A stretch of DNA of 64,000 bases from Panulirus ornatus (GCF_036320965.1 NC_092257.1:17469413-17533412); one strand, 5' to 3'. Counted from the first letter of the stretch, positions 46,560 to 59,464 are shown. Translations and numbers: made by a program. The notes: generated by a model not told the origin, from the sequence alone.

Positions 46560-46574
46560 TATATATATATATAT

Positions 46575-48299
46575 ATGCGTAAGACAAGGGAGCAAATGGG
46601 AACTTCAGTAAAGGGCGTAAATGGGGAGGTGATAACAAGTAGTGGTGATGTGAGAAGGAGATGGAATGAGTATTTTGAAGGTTTGTTGAATGTGTCTGAT
46701 GACAGAGTGGCAGATATAGGGTGTTTGGGTCGAGGTGGTGTGCAAAGTGAGAGGGTTAGGGAAAATGATTTGGTAAACAGAGAAGAGGTAGTAAAAGCTT
46801 TGCGGAAGATGAAAGCCGGCAAGGCAGCAGGTTTGGATGGTATTGCAGTGGAATTTATTAAAAAAGGGGGTGACTGTATTGTTGACTGGTTGGTAAGGTT
46901 ATTTAATGTATGTATGACTCATGGTGAGGTGCCTGAGGATTGGCGGAATGCTTGCATAGTGCCGTTGTACAAAGGCAAAGGGGATAAGAGTGAGTGCTCA
47001 AATTACAGAGGTATAAGTTTGTTGAGTATTCCTGGTAAATTATATGGGAGGGTATTGATTGAGAGGGTGAAGGCATGTACAGAGCATCAGATTGGGGAAG
47101 AGCAGTGTGGTTTCAGAAGTGGTAGAGGATGTGTGGATCAGGTGTTTGCTTTGAAGAATGTATGTGAGAAATACTTAGAAAAGCAAATGGATTTGTATGT
47201 AGCATTTATGGATCTGGAGAAGGCATATGATAGAGTTGATAGAGATGCTCTGTGGAAGGTATTAAGAATATATGGTGTGGGAGGCAAGTTGTTAGAAGCA
47301 GTGAAAAGTTTTTATCGAGGATGTAAGGCATGTGTACGTGTAGGAAGAGAGGAAAGTGATTGGTTCTCAGTGAATGTAGGTTTGCGGCAGGGGTGTGTGA
47401 TGTCTCCATGGTTGTTTAATTTGTTTATGGATGGGGTTGTTAGGGAGGTAAATGCAAGAGTTTTGGAAAGAGGGGCAAGTATGAAGTCTGTTGGGGATGA
47501 GAGAGCTTGGGAAGTGAGTCAGTTGTTGTTCGCTGATGATACAGCGCTGCTGGCGGATTCATGTGAGAAACTGCAGAAGCTGGTGACGGAGTTTGGTAAA
47601 GTGTGTGGAAGAAGAAAGTTAAGAGTAAATGTCAATAAGAGCAAGGTTATTAGGTACAGTAGGGTTGAGGGTCAAGTCAATTGGGAGGTGAGTTTGAATG
47701 GTGAGAGGCTGGAGGAAGTGAAGTGTTTTAGATATCTGGGAGTGGATCTGTCAGCGGATGGAACCATGGAAGCGGAAGTGGATCATAGGGTGGGGGAGGG
47801 GGCGAAAATTTTGGGAGCCTTGAAAAATGTGTGGAAGTCGAGAACATTATCCCGGAAAGCAAAAATGGGTATGTTTGAAGGAATTGTAGTTCCAACAATG
47901 TTGTATGGTTGCGAGGCGTGGGCTATGGATAGAGTTGTGCGCAGGAGGATGGATGTGCTGGAAATGAGATGTTTGAGGACAATGTGTGGTGTGAGGTGGT
48001 TTGATCGAGTAAGTAACGTAAGGGTAAGAGAGATGTGTGGAAATAAAAAGAGTGTGGTTGAGAGAGCAGAAGAGGGTGTTTTGAAATGGTTTGGGCACAT
48101 GGAGAGAATGAGTGAGGAAAGATTGACCAAGAGGATATATGTGTCGGAGGTGGAGGGAACGAGGAGAAGAGGGAGACCAAATTGGAGGTGGAAAGATGGA
48201 GTGAAAAGGATTTTGTGTGATCGGGGCCTGAACATGCAGGAGGGTGAAAGGAGGGCAAGGAATAGAGTGAATTGGAGCGATGTGGTATACAGGGGTTGA
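46575..48299 (+). CDS. LINE reverse transcriptase (ORF2 C-terminal part, endonuclease missing)
   Basis: A 574-residue uninterrupted frame from ATG 46575. Reverse transcriptases of this family copy their own RNA into DNA at a nicked genomic target. Visible RT blocks: AAGLDGIAVEFIKKGG (residues 84-99), SNYRGISLLSIPGKLYGRV (142-160), EEQCGFRSGRGCVDQV (175-190), FMDLEKAYDRV (211-221; catalytic Asp213), GLRQGCVMSPWLFNLFMDG (269-287), LLFADDTALLAD (317-328; catalytic Asp321-Asp322), LRVNVNKSKVIRYS (349-362) and FRYLGVDLSADG (385-396). The C-terminal thumb-like region has MLYGCEAWAM, LKWFGHMERM and RRGRPNWRWKDGVKRIL. Residues 1-40 match the linker between endonuclease and RT (RRRWNEYFEGLLN), so the N-terminal half of ORF2 is absent. 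An in-frame TGA at 46548 lies upstream in flanking DNA. The start ATG is formed by the TA tract and is probably not the native start. All catalytic residues are intact, implying a young copy. It belongs to the RTE/CR1-type assemblage; the exact clade is unresolved. Confidence 0.93.
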   Translation: MRKTREQMGTSVKGVNGEVITSSGDVRRRWNEYFEGLLNVSDDRVADIGCLGRGGVQSERVRENDLVNREEVVKALRKMKAGKAAGLDGIAVEFIKKGGDCIVDWLVRLFNVCMTHGEVPEDWRNACIVPLYKGKGDKSECSNYRGISLLSIPGKLYGRVLIERVKACTEHQIGEEQCGFRSGRGCVDQVFALKNVCEKYLEKQMDLYVAFMDLEKAYDRVDRDALWKVLRIYGVGGKLLEAVKSFYRGCKACVRVGREESDWFSVNVGLRQGCVMSPWLFNLFMDGVVREVNARVLERGASMKSVGDERAWEVSQLLFADDTALLADSCEKLQKLVTEFGKVCGRRKLRVNVNKSKVIRYSRVEGQVNWEVSLNGERLEEVKCFRYLGVDLSADGTMEAEVDHRVGEGAKILGALKNVWKSRTLSRKAKMGMFEGIVVPTMLYGCEAWAMDRVVRRRMDVLEMRCLRTMCGVRWFDRVSNVRVREMCGNKKSVVERAEEGVLKWFGHMERMSEERLTKRIYVSEVEGTRRRGRPNWRWKDGVKRILCDRGLNMQEGERRARNRVNWSDVVYRG

Positions 48300-48894
<595 letters not shown>

Positions 48895-49205
48895 CCCGCA
48901 TCACCCCTGCTTCAGCAACCACCACCACCAACAGCCCGCATCATCCCTGCTTCAGCCATCACTGCCACCAGCCCGCATCATCCCTGCCACAGCTACCACC
49001 ATTAGCCTGCTCCACCCCTGCCACAACCACCACTACCAATCTGCACCACCCCTGCCACAGCTACCACCATCAGCCTACACGAACTCTACCACCACCATCC
49101 TTGCTAGCCATCACCACAACCACCAGCCAACACCACCAGCTTAGCACAACTATCACCATCACCAGCACCCCTGCCACCACCACCACCACCAACCTCCACA
49201 TCCTG
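48895..49205 (+). repeat. Degenerate CCACC-rich minisatellite
   Basis: Units of about 45-50 bp built from ACCACCACCA, GCCCGCATCATCCCTGCCAC and AGCTACCACCAT, with much divergence. The open frame 48609-49352 through it is Thr/Pro/His low complexity. Confidence 0.75.
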
Positions 49206-50436
49206 CCTCAACACAATCGACCCTTGTGTGAGCCTCATCCTTCGTGGACGCAATTACCAAAGTGTTGCGTCCCTCATGTTCAAACAGCAAATTCACCCGC
49301 GCGAGTAACTCAAAATCAACCCAAGACTACTATGAATTCCTCTAAGGAATAAGAGTTACGTATGTATGTGTGTGTGTGTGTGTAGAGAGTAGCGAGTCCC
49401 GGCCAGGTCCAGGAGTGCAGGGAGGGTGGCCGGCCCGGCTGTGACAATACCCAAGGATAAAATATCCAGGGGGAACAATACACTGGTAAATAAGTAAGAG
49501 GGGGAGACGTGCGGCTATCAGATGATCGGGGCGGCCGGGCAGGCGGGCGGGCGGCCGGGCGTGAGCGTGGGTCTGGCCGGCGCCACGGCTCCGCCACAAA
49601 AACCCACGCTCTCAGAGCCCCTTCTTGTCGCACGCCACGCCGATTTTTTTTTTACACCAGGATGAAAGGCTTACGCGCCCACGCCCGCCGACAGCGGGAT
49701 AACATCTCGTGGCCGGGGTATTCCAGGGGACCTCCTTGAGATAAAGTGGGATGTGGCGGGGTGTATACGCGACATCCCGCCAAAACAGAACCCGGCACCA
49801 CAACATTTCCCCCCCATCATCACACTGGAAAGCGCGTTGACAGTGGATGAGGTCCAGGGTTCGTGCCCTTGCGGGAGATGATGCTCTCAGGGGAGGGAGT
49901 CCACCTCACAAGAGGGCATGACTCTATGGCCGACGCAAATACACCTCGACTCCAGCACTGTGTCCCCCCCTCCTGCGAAAAGTGACCTACACACCCGCGT
50001 TACTTTATTCTGACATGTGACTACAAGAAAACTTCACACATTTATTTCTGGACCTACTGAGCTTTACTCCACGACCCGAGCGCGGCCTAATTTCTGTCTT
50101 GACCCATGTGGGTCAGGTCAAAGCCTGACCGTATCTCACCCAAGGATGGTCACCGTCATGTCAAGAGTCGTACCGTCGTTGGCTCACTGACGGGATCTCG
50201 AAATGTAACACTGATGAACCATGTGACGTCTACAGTGTGGGTGTGGGATGTAGGAGCCTCTGGGATCACTCTGACACTGGAGATGACCAGCAGGTGAGCA
50301 GGCAGGCCAGGCAGAGACACAAGAAAGAACCAGTGGCCAAGCCTCCAGCAGGAGGCTCACTCACATCCTCTTCCCGGCATCATAACAGTGACCATCAGCA
50401 CAACATGTTGGACGACAGGAGCGTGAGGAGCTGTGG
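49206..50436. other. Unassigned sequence with a CpG-rich patch
   Basis: 49505-49600 is very rich in CG and GGGCGG (GGGCGGCCGGGC, GGGCGGGCGGCC). No open frame or splice pattern around it is convincing. The rest is ordinary sequence. Confidence 0.4.
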
Positions 50437-50575
50437 TGGTGGTGCCAGTGTAAGAGACTGTAGTGGTGGTGGTGCCAGCGTGAGGGACTGTAGTGGTGGT
50501 GGTGCCAGCGTGAGAGACTGTAGTGGTGGTGCCAGTGTGAGAGACTGTAATAGTGGTGGTGCCAGTGTGAGGGTG
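50437..50575 (+). repeat. 30-bp minisatellite, about 4.5 copies
   Basis: Units read GGTGGTGGTGCCAGCGTGAG followed by AGACTGTAGT. It keeps an open frame (Gly/Ala/Ser/Val/Arg/Asp/Cys) because lengths are multiples of three. The reverse frame is also open. Confidence 0.9.
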
Positions 50576-50825
50576 GGGGAAGGGGCTGCGGTAAGAGAAA
50601 GGCGGTGGTGTAGGCCTGGGAGGGATGGGAGCAGCTGCACCATGTTTGGTCAGCCTCCCCGGGTACTGTGACACTGATAAACAACACTCACTCACTACAC
50701 AGCAGCCTCCCTCAAACACACCTGCCTCTCCTCTTCACACTCTCCTCCACCCTTCTCTCCTCTCACCATCCACCCCTCGCTATTACTAACTGACCTGACC
50801 CTAAAAAGCCAGGCCATCATACCCT

Positions 50826-50945
50826 ACGGTTATACTGTCGTGCTCAAGGGCTGTGTCGTCGTGCTCAAGGCGTTGTACCGTCGCGCACAAGGGATATACC
50901 GTCGTACTTAATGATTGTACCGTCGTGCTCAAGGGATGTACCATC
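50826..50945 (+). repeat. 21-bp degenerate minisatellite
   Basis: Five to six units of ACCGTCGTGCTCAAGGGATG with substitutions (ACTGTCGTG, ACCGTCGCG, ACCATCG). Confidence 0.8.
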
Positions 50946-52567
50946 GTTAGAAAATAAGGCTACTGGGTCTTTCAGTATTGGTCAGGGGTTCGTCCCGGGC
51001 AAATGCGATAAGACCGGTGTGGACGATGCCTTTAGGTAGACCGAGTCTGGTATTGGGGGTCGGAGGAAGACAAGCATGATGAGCAGGGTCATCAACACGA
51101 TCATGACGACGCTTACGTCCAACATGTGAAGGTTTTCCCACAGTTGACGTGGCTATACATGTCCGTTGCTCTCGGCTTTGAGGCTGGCGCCTCCAACTTG
51201 TATGCGGACGTATCCTCACGTGTGTATCATTGTACACACAACACATCCTCAGTGTATCAGTGTACATACAGCACACCCGTAGTGTGTCAATGTGCACAGA
51301 ACACACTCTTACCTTCACCTCACTAATACATATCCATACTGCAGGCAAGTCACATAATGAAGGCTGGACACGTACTGATGGTTGACCACAGACATAATTA
51401 CCAACTGTCTTACTCTCTATAAACTAAACCCTGATAGGCAAAAGGGAATTAAACCAATGTTACTTAAGGTTTAGACGACTAAACCATAACAGGTGAAGGG
51501 GAATCAAAACCCGTGTTACCCGTGGTGAACCTGAAGGTAGGGAGGCAGTGGGACTCTCCTGACGGTGTGGTCAGCTCCCTCCAGCACCGCCCTGCCCATC
51601 CATTACACTCGTAACTATGACCAGGCTGTTACCACGGCCACCTGACCTGCCCCGCCCTCACCAACACCTACCGCACTCCAGCTGGGTCCGTCTGCCCTGA
51701 TGATACTCTCCCTACTAATGTACTCCTCGTACAGTACAGCCTCCAAGTTACCCTTGAGCACGAATGATGGTCTGGCCTTTGAAATGATCCTTACGAGTTG
51801 GATTAAAAGGCTTGCCCGCAGGTCGCACTGCCGTGGTGAAGGGTTCGAATACCCCCACCAGAACCCTAATGTACAAGGATCGAAACTACTTGAAAAGAAT
51901 GTCAGGACGCTGAAGCAGCCTCACGTTTAGTCTACCTTCCCGCTGGACCTTCCTTGTTAGGAACGTTGCCGGAGCGGTGGAGCCGCCCAGCTGGCCTGGC
52001 TGATCACGTCTTCCATATACGAGCACCATCGCCGTGGTTCCCCTGAGGACCCGGGCACCGTGTGGCTCCCTACTGTACAGACAACAACAGTGGTTTACTC
52101 TCCCTGCCGTCTTACACGGCTGCTTAGGCTGTGGATACCCGACTGTGGACTATAAGAAAGAAGGACCGTAAGGTAGCCAGCTAATGATGGAGAAAAGGAG
52201 GATCTGAGACAATGGTATTCATCCCCAGCCAATGGAACATATCAGATTGGACAACATTCCACGATATCTACCCAGCTGTTGCCCCCTCCTCCTCCTGCCA
52301 GTAGATACGAGGAGCAGGAGTGGCCGGAGGTGGAGGAGGAGCTTGTGGTGTGGGAGGAGGAGGCTGGCAGGGGCGGGCTCCCACAACACAGATCACCACC
52401 AGCCCATTTTATCGTGCAAGGGGGCAGGGCTGCCGCCGTGATAGATGGCCTTACCCCGGTGATGGCTGCTCAAAGCCCACCTCTTTCGGCTGGCAGGCAG
52501 GCACTTCACCCCGGAACACCACCCCTCCTCCGCCCCGATAACATCGCTCGCTCCTGCGCCCAAAAAT
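50946..52567. other. Unassigned sequence
   Basis: 51215-51310 has three loose units of GTGTATCA(G/T)TGTACA. At 51794-51860 a tRNA-like arrangement (GAGTTGGATTAAAAGG ... GGGTTCGAATACCC) is degenerate. A polypyrimidine-CAG at 52281-52301 precedes an acidic open frame, but no donor or second exon is evident. Confidence 0.35.
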
Positions 52568-52690
52568 TAATAACCTCGCCGTCCTCATCACCTGAGATAA
52601 CATCTGCTTCCATAACGTGGAAGTAATGACGAGGTACTAGTGTGTCGACAGACATCTTACCTGCCCGCTAACTACAGCCCCGCATAAATA
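52568..52690 (+). repeat. Dispersed family C, copy 1
   Basis: CGTCCTCATCACCTGAGATA, ACATCTGCTTCCATAACGTG and GTGTGTCGACAGACATCTTA then CCTGCCCGC. It aligns without gaps by eye to 56735-56850. No coding content. Confidence 0.85.
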
Positions 52691-54950
52691 AATTAAAAGA
52701 CTCAGGTGTTGGGCGAGATATACGGGAGCAAGAAGACGAGCGGACGTGTTTCAGGCGCCAGGAGGCCCCACCCCCCCGCGTCACGGAGACGGTACCCCTC
52801 CACAGCCTTCCCCTACCCACTCCCGTGCCTCACACTCGAAAACTTGACTTTCAAATCACCACATTAGAGCGAGCGTTGCCAGCGCCGAGGCCCTACATCA
52901 ACAGGCTGTGCAAAGCCTACCACTCCAGGGGTTGGCTACACGAAGCCCGTAAATATTTTTGTTCTTTCGGTCATGCCTTTTACAGAGCGTACTTCAACCT
53001 TCACTTGCGAGGGATAAGCTGGAATTACATACGAGAACCAGGCCATAAAACGTGAGGACTGGAGGTGTGCAGCGGCAGGAGGTAGGCACCACCGAGCACC
53101 CCTCCCCGGCACCGACACCCACCCACCCGCCACGCCCCCCACCTGTTGACACAACCCCTCACAAACGGAGGCATTTGAGGGCAGCGTGGCACAGACACAC
53201 AGACAACACATTTCGGAAGGTCAAATGCCATTAAATCATAGTCAAGTCCCGGTAGTTTATAATGTCGTGTAGAGAGAGAGAGACGCGCCATACAATTATG
53301 GGTCTTCTACCCCACGACCCCAACATTCACCTCTGCAAAACGTAGCAGCGTACGTGTCTCACGACAGTCCCGCAGCACAGCCGCTGGTGGCTCCAACCAG
53401 CGGGTAATCACATCCAAGCGGATCGCTACATAAAGCTGGCCAGACAATCATCTCAGCCGAGTGCGTGATCACCTGACTGCACCGAGGCGGACCAGACCAC
53501 AGCATCTACTGATGACGGCTCTGATAATGGCGGGTGGCGGCGATGCAGTCTCCCAGCGCCCATAACATCACCGGTGTGAGAGAGTTACGGCTCGTTCTCT
53601 GGCATCCTCGCTGCCTACGCTCACCCAGCAACACCCGGGTGTGTGTACAATTACTGAATTGAGAGATGCGGTCATTACTACCGAACATTACAGGCTGTGT
53701 GTAAGGCTTTTCAATCATGACAATGATCTGTCTCGGATACTTGAGAGGTGTCTACGAGGACTGAGTACGGGAGATGGGTACTAGATATAAGTGTTGGGAG
53801 ATCGGTACTAGACTTGAGTATACTATGTAGACACCAGACCTGAGTATACCGTATCATCCAATATAATTTATTATCCAATCTTTGTTGCTCAACCTCTGCA
53901 GGCAGACAGTTCATTTACTGCGTAAACTGTTAAATAATTCATTAACTGAAGTCCAATCCTCGTGTACATTTCTCTCACACCGTAACCTGTGATCATCCAA
54001 AACCTTAAAGAAACCAGCCTTGCCTCGTCGTGAAGCCACCTCTGTATATACTGTCAAAATGCGGTCCCGTCTGTCCTCGGTCTATAGACGACGATCAACT
54101 CCCTTACACAGATGCTAATACTTCATCCATTTCCTTGACAGGATGGGAACTGCTGGCTGCTGGGGGTGGTGCAGTTTCGGGAAATTACTACAATATTCAG
54201 CAGGAAGCTGTCTGTATTATGTGAGGTATGAAGAAGAAAAAAATGGCAGTGGTGAGTAGTTATACCATTGAACAATGCCATTCTACCGTTCTCCAGCCCT
54301 CCGTAAAAGTAAGTACACGGGTGCCCGAATCTGCTAGTATAGTGAATACACGAGGCCCACTTCCATACCTCGCCTCATATCCACGTATGCCTAGTTTACT
54401 ACACGAAATCATGTCTGTGGAGTGCCTGTAATGTCTTCGTCAGGATAAAGCATGAAACCAAGCCAACAACATCCCACCATCGCCCCCCAAAAAAAAAACA
54501 TTTTGGACGACACATACACACACTTCAGCAGCCATCTCCCCAGCAACACCTTCACGTCGGCCAAACGCATATGGCCACCAGAGACCTCATCAGCCACCTC
54601 CCCAGCATGAGACCAACGCACGTGGACCACCCTCCAGCCCAGAGCACCAGCACCCATCCTGCAGATCATCAGCGGTCACTAATTGGCAGCCTGCCTGTGG
54701 ACAATAGAAGGCGGCGTGAGGAAGGTGGCGGCCGGTGGCTAGGCGGTAGGACGAGGTGACGCTAATGCTGCAGTGATTCCCTGGGGCCACGTACCCTCAG
54801 GGAGGGGTACACCAGGGGCCAAGGCGGAGGGTGGAGACTACAGCCTATCGGTGACGCTCCCCCCCCCCCACCCCCCACCCCAACAACCCCCACACATACG
54901 GGGCGCCTCAGTAATAACGGGTCAACCTCCGCACCCCTAACACAACACAA
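52691..54950. other. Unassigned sequence
   Basis: The frame 52825-53055 is non-repetitive but unrecognised. An A run near 54490-54498 and a C run near 54859-54868 are present. No microsatellite longer than 20 bp, which is unusual for this window. Confidence 0.35.
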
Positions 54951-55649
54951 CATACAATATTGTGTTCTAGTGTTCCAGCTAACCCTCCGCTATGCAATCC
55001 TTAACATACGACAATACGTCAATAAATCAAATTCTACTCTATCGCGGTACTCGATTTTCCTCTCATCAGTTGGAGGAAATAAATACTACAATAAAAACTC
55101 AGTCTACACGTACAGGCTGATCCACAACAGTCATACAAGGACGTGATGGCTCACTAACGGCAACGCTGAACTACGTTTGACAATGTCAGAGAAAACGGGG
55201 GTTAGCAGGAGGAACTCGTACAGTCTCATAAAAAGAGTGTCACCCTTGTATAAACCCTGAGGTTTCCAGTAAGCGTTTAAATCATTATAAACACAAGATT
55301 ACGTTATGGAATTAGATACACCAACATTCACGAGCGAGCGTAGCATGTCTGTCTCCACATACGTCTATAAACGTCTTAAATATCTTTGTGTCAACAGTGC
55401 TCAACATGAACCAAGATTACAGTGGAGACCCGACCAAAACATGCTACATGTGTACGACTCATGTGTATGACTCAACGAAAACGAGAGATGTTGTTTGACC
55501 TGGCCCCATAAAAATATCTTAGAGGATCTAAACATGAAATAGAATATAAAAGATGAAGTCTGGGTGTTATGAAGCAAGCTAAATATCAATCAATTTTCAA
55601 GTCAATCTGCTTTAGAAGTGAAAGACTAAAGCTGTGTTGATCGATGGAG
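54951..55649. other. Unassigned AT-rich sequence
   Basis: Microsatellite-free AT-rich stretch with no recognised gene. Confidence 0.35.
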
Positions 55650-55710
55650 GAGAAAGAAAGAAAGAGAGAGAGAGAAAATGAAAGAAGAAGAAAAAGATGA
55701 AGAAAAAGAA

Positions 55711-55741
<31 letters not shown>

Positions 55742-55765
55742 AAGAAAGAAAAGAACAAGAAATAA
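55650..55765 (+). repeat. Purine-only tract (GA)n/(GAAA)n
   Basis: About 115 bp of almost pure A/G with GAAA-rich units (55710-55750). The Glu/Lys-rich frame over it is an artefact. Confidence 0.9.
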
Positions 55766-55902
55766 GAGGGAAACGGCAGAAACAGTGTCTCTCTCTCCTA
55801 TATAGGGAGACACATCCATTGTCAACTTGTCACAATGGGAGAACAATAATGAAAGGAAGGAGGCCAAGATCATGTGTGGGGTAAATAGTCAGTAACAAGT
55901 TG

Positions 55903-55907
<5 letters not shown>

Positions 55908-55955
<48 letters not shown>

Positions 55956-55975
55956 ACACACACACACACACACAT
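55908..55975 (+). repeat. (CA)n microsatellite abutting a LINE relic
   Basis: About 33 CA units with one ATA interruption, directly joined to the CR1/L2-like fragment. Confidence 0.95.
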
Positions 55976-56182
55976 GTGGTACCAGATTTAATAGAGCTTA
56001 GTTACAGGGAAAGGCTAAAGGGTTTTAATATGCCCACCTTAGAAGAAAGAACAATGAGGAGTGTTTTGATCACAACCTTTAAACTTTTGAAACGGATCGA
56101 TTATGTGGACAGTAAACAGTTTTTCGAAATGAACAGATTTTCGAAATATGTAAAGATACAGAAATCGGGACAAAACAGGTAA
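55976..56182 (+). pseudogene. CR1/L2-like LINE C-terminal fragment
   Basis: The 68-codon frame encodes MVPDLIELSYRERLKGFNMP, TLEERTMRSVLITTFKLLK, DYVDSKQFFEMNRFSK. This matches the C-terminal region of CR1/L2 ORF2 proteins (KMxPxLxxLSYEERLxxLxLPTLExRRxRGDLIxxFKIL...VDxxxFF). Arg-Gly-Asp of the family is replaced by MRSV. The CA tract sits exactly where the preceding KVQRRATK block should be. No RT core is nearby. It is a pseudogene fragment even though the frame is open. Confidence 0.85.
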
Positions 56183-56726
56183 CAAATGTGTGATTACGTA
56201 TATATATGTATAGACGTTAAAAAGTGTTTGCTTTTTAGAGACGAGAACAAAGAACCCTTGGGTTAAATACTTGCATTATGTACGTAATACGTCAGTCTTG
56301 TTACTTGAAATCTAAATATCTAATAGAAAAGTTAAGGTAACGTATTAGTACATTTTTCTGACTTGCACCACCATTACGCAACGGGGCCTCCTAACTTATA
56401 CAAGTTATCCCTCAACCGAGACACTTTCTCTTTGGTACCGTTATTTTCTTTCTCACAATTTTAAGGTATTCTATTATAAAACGGCCGTCTTACCGTCACA
56501 TGTTCGTCTCTACGTGCATGTAAGGAACAAGTTACATCACTCGTGGGATCTTTATATTTCATAATAAAATCAGAACCAAACAGAGCAGTATTTTGATCTG
56601 GCGAGTGAAAACGGGGGAGAAGGAAGGCGAAAGATACTATTTTGCTGGCCTGGGTGACCAGCTTAACGTGCATCGCCACTGTAGGGTTCTTCCAACAAGA
56701 CCTTCACAAATATGGCAGGCAATAGT
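56183..56726. other. Unassigned AT-rich sequence
   Basis: May include more of the decayed LINE 3' end. No motif is recognised. Confidence 0.35.
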
Positions 56727-56850
56727 TTATTTCCTCACCGTCCTCATCAGGTAAGATAACGTCTGTTTTCATAACATGGACGTAATTACGAAGTACAAGT
56801 GTGTCGACAGACATCTTACCTCCCCACCAACCACAAGAGAAAGCATAGCA
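56727..56850 (+). repeat. Dispersed family C, copy 2
   Basis: CGTCCTCATCAGGTAAGATA, ACGTCTGTTTTCATAACATG and GTGTGTCGACAGACATCTTA then CCTCCCCAC. About 80-85 percent identical by eye to 52568-52690. Confidence 0.85.
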
Positions 56851-56917
56851 CGAGATAATGTTAATAATATTGACCTAAACGTTATAATACATATCTCCAT
56901 CTTTAATGATATTGATC

Positions 56918-57037
56918 TTTTTTTACAGCAAGATTGGCTATTTAACTGTGCACTCCTGCCCATCTTGTGGGTCAGCGGCGCACAAAAGGTCTAAGGACTG
57001 GGGGTTCAGTGATCGGAATACACAACATGTTACATGG
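56918..57037 (+). repeat. Dispersed family A, copy 7
   Basis: TTTTACAGCAAGATTGGCTA, then GTGCACTCCTGCCCATCTTG, then TGGGTCAGCGGCGCACAAAA, GGTCTAAGGACTGGGGGTTC, AGTGATCGGAATACAC. It shows the longest 3' extension of the family seen here but lacks the GGATACAAAGTG block (internal deletion). Confidence 0.85.
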
Positions 57038-58110
57038 TAAGATAACTGTTAACATGGCTTGGCCAACAGGGTTTCCTGGTCTTTTTCATTTACTCAAATT
57101 TACAGGGTGACTACGTTATGTCTCCACATACTATGCACAATCCCTCCCCAACATTTTGTTCTTTTACTTCTACACGCCAACCAGTTTTGTCCTGACAAGC
57201 GAATCACATACCACCAGTTGGCTGGCAACGAAAGCCACACTCACTACAAACTAATTTCTCCCCAGCGACACAAGGCTGGCTCAGACGGACACATTCCCTG
57301 GAGTGCATCATCTGAAGCAGAGGGCTGACACACCACGAACTTTTCTAGTGTCCACGGCAGCCACAATCAGCAACACTCCAGCCAGACCTCCACGTCTGAC
57401 TGACACACATACGGTCACTCCTAAACCAGCCACCTTCAGACACCTACATCACACTCCAGTCAAGGAGATTTAGAAGGAATAACACGAGGAGAGACTGACT
57501 TTGGGGTCCACACACGAGAGCTACAGACAGTAGGAGCTGAGACCCATTTAAGTCTGGGTTCGGTATGGTCTGGTGTGGCTGTGCCACGATGGTCTGGCAT
57601 GACTGACAGTGAGGTAAAGCTGTGCTGGGTGGGTGTGAGGCTCCCCTTTCTATATTACAAATTCCCCGGATTCTCAGAGTGCACGTTTGTTAGTTTACAA
57701 TGTTCATAACCAGGCAGTACACAACATGGCGGACTCAACTGGTGCGAGCCGCGTATTGGAAAACGTTTACTTTATTATAGGGTCAGATTTCACGCATCTT
57801 TTTCATTTAGTGTTGAGGCCATATCGACTCGCATGGACCTCTGGGTCTGTGTGGTCTATGTTAAAACAACAACACGTAGTCCACACTGGACGTGTGCCTC
57901 TATACCCTACGTTGGCTCTAGGGGCTTGACTCTACCCCCTCTAGAGTCCGGCTGGGGAACAATTTGCTCTGTAGCTACTTTGATCAATCAGGCTGTTTGA
58001 GGGCGTTCAGGGCCACTATTCCTCGCGACTCGTCCCATGGACGTGTATCCTCGGCGTATTCTGGCAGTTACAAAATCACATCATCCGACGCAAAGTCTGT
58101 ACTTTCTGTA
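57038..58110. other. Unassigned sequence
   Basis: Frames 57059-57328 and 57687-57929 are open but unrecognised. No tandem repeats. Confidence 0.35.
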
Positions 58111-58640
58111 CTAATCTTTCTTGAATCTGAAGCCATCATCATATTCAACGCTACAGCCACCACGTCTTTCAGCGTCTCTCTGGACATCTAAGTCCTCGCG
58201 GGCCACTACCATGAGATCGGTGCCGACTGGCTTCTGGTAGACCAAGTTTGGTGTATGCACCTCGGGAAGCAGACAAGCACATTCAGCCACGTTATCGAAC
58301 ACGAGGCTTGCGTCCAAACACGTGAAGGTATCCGTAGATATATTGCACTGAGGTTGTGGCCCGTGGGCCTAATGTGTTCTGCATCACCTGACTGATCACC
58401 TACACTGCACAGTGCCCTGTACAGTGAATGCACGAAGTCCTCTACCGGGGGGATGACAGCATTTCAAATACCTGTAGGAGGAAAGGTAAAACGTGCTTCC
58501 AGCCCCTTAGGTCCTACACGCTTTACAACGACCGTGTTCACTGCGCCTTCTGATCCTAGTGGTGATGTTCTGCAACGTCTTCCACGTCAACAGGAGACGA
58601 TATCTGAGCGTTCATTAGGCACCACAACTACCAGGGGTGT
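58111..58640 (-). pseudogene. Unidentified decayed coding-like region
   Basis: The minus strand carries long protein-like, non-repetitive stretches: RVGPKGLEARFTFPPTG, then after a stop VEDFVHSLYRALCSVGDQS (about 58434-58375), and in another frame LDASLVFDNVAECACLL followed by PEVHTPNLVYQKPVGTDLM (about 58314-58210). Stops and frame changes separate them, as in a dead gene or transposon. TTTTACCTTTCCTCCTACAG on the minus strand (about 58498-58479) resembles a splice acceptor. I do not recognise the family. It could be a host pseudogene, a degraded transposon or chance. Confidence 0.25.
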
Positions 58641-59453
<813 letters not shown>

Positions 59454-59464
59454 CCCCCCCCCCC

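Noticed and set aside
51794..51860. Possible tRNA gene (GAGTTGGATTAAAAGG ... GGGTTCGAATACCC)
   Set aside because: The T-arm does not pair properly, no acceptor stem can be formed, and box spacing suits at best a degenerate SINE head.
52301..52626. Candidate exon after polypyrimidine-CAG, encoding an acidic stretch
   Set aside because: No donor, partner exon or recognised domain; GGAGGAGGAG-rich DNA gives acidic peptides by default.
52825..53055. 76-codon non-repetitive frame
   Set aside because: Short, no family resemblance, no splice or promoter evidence.
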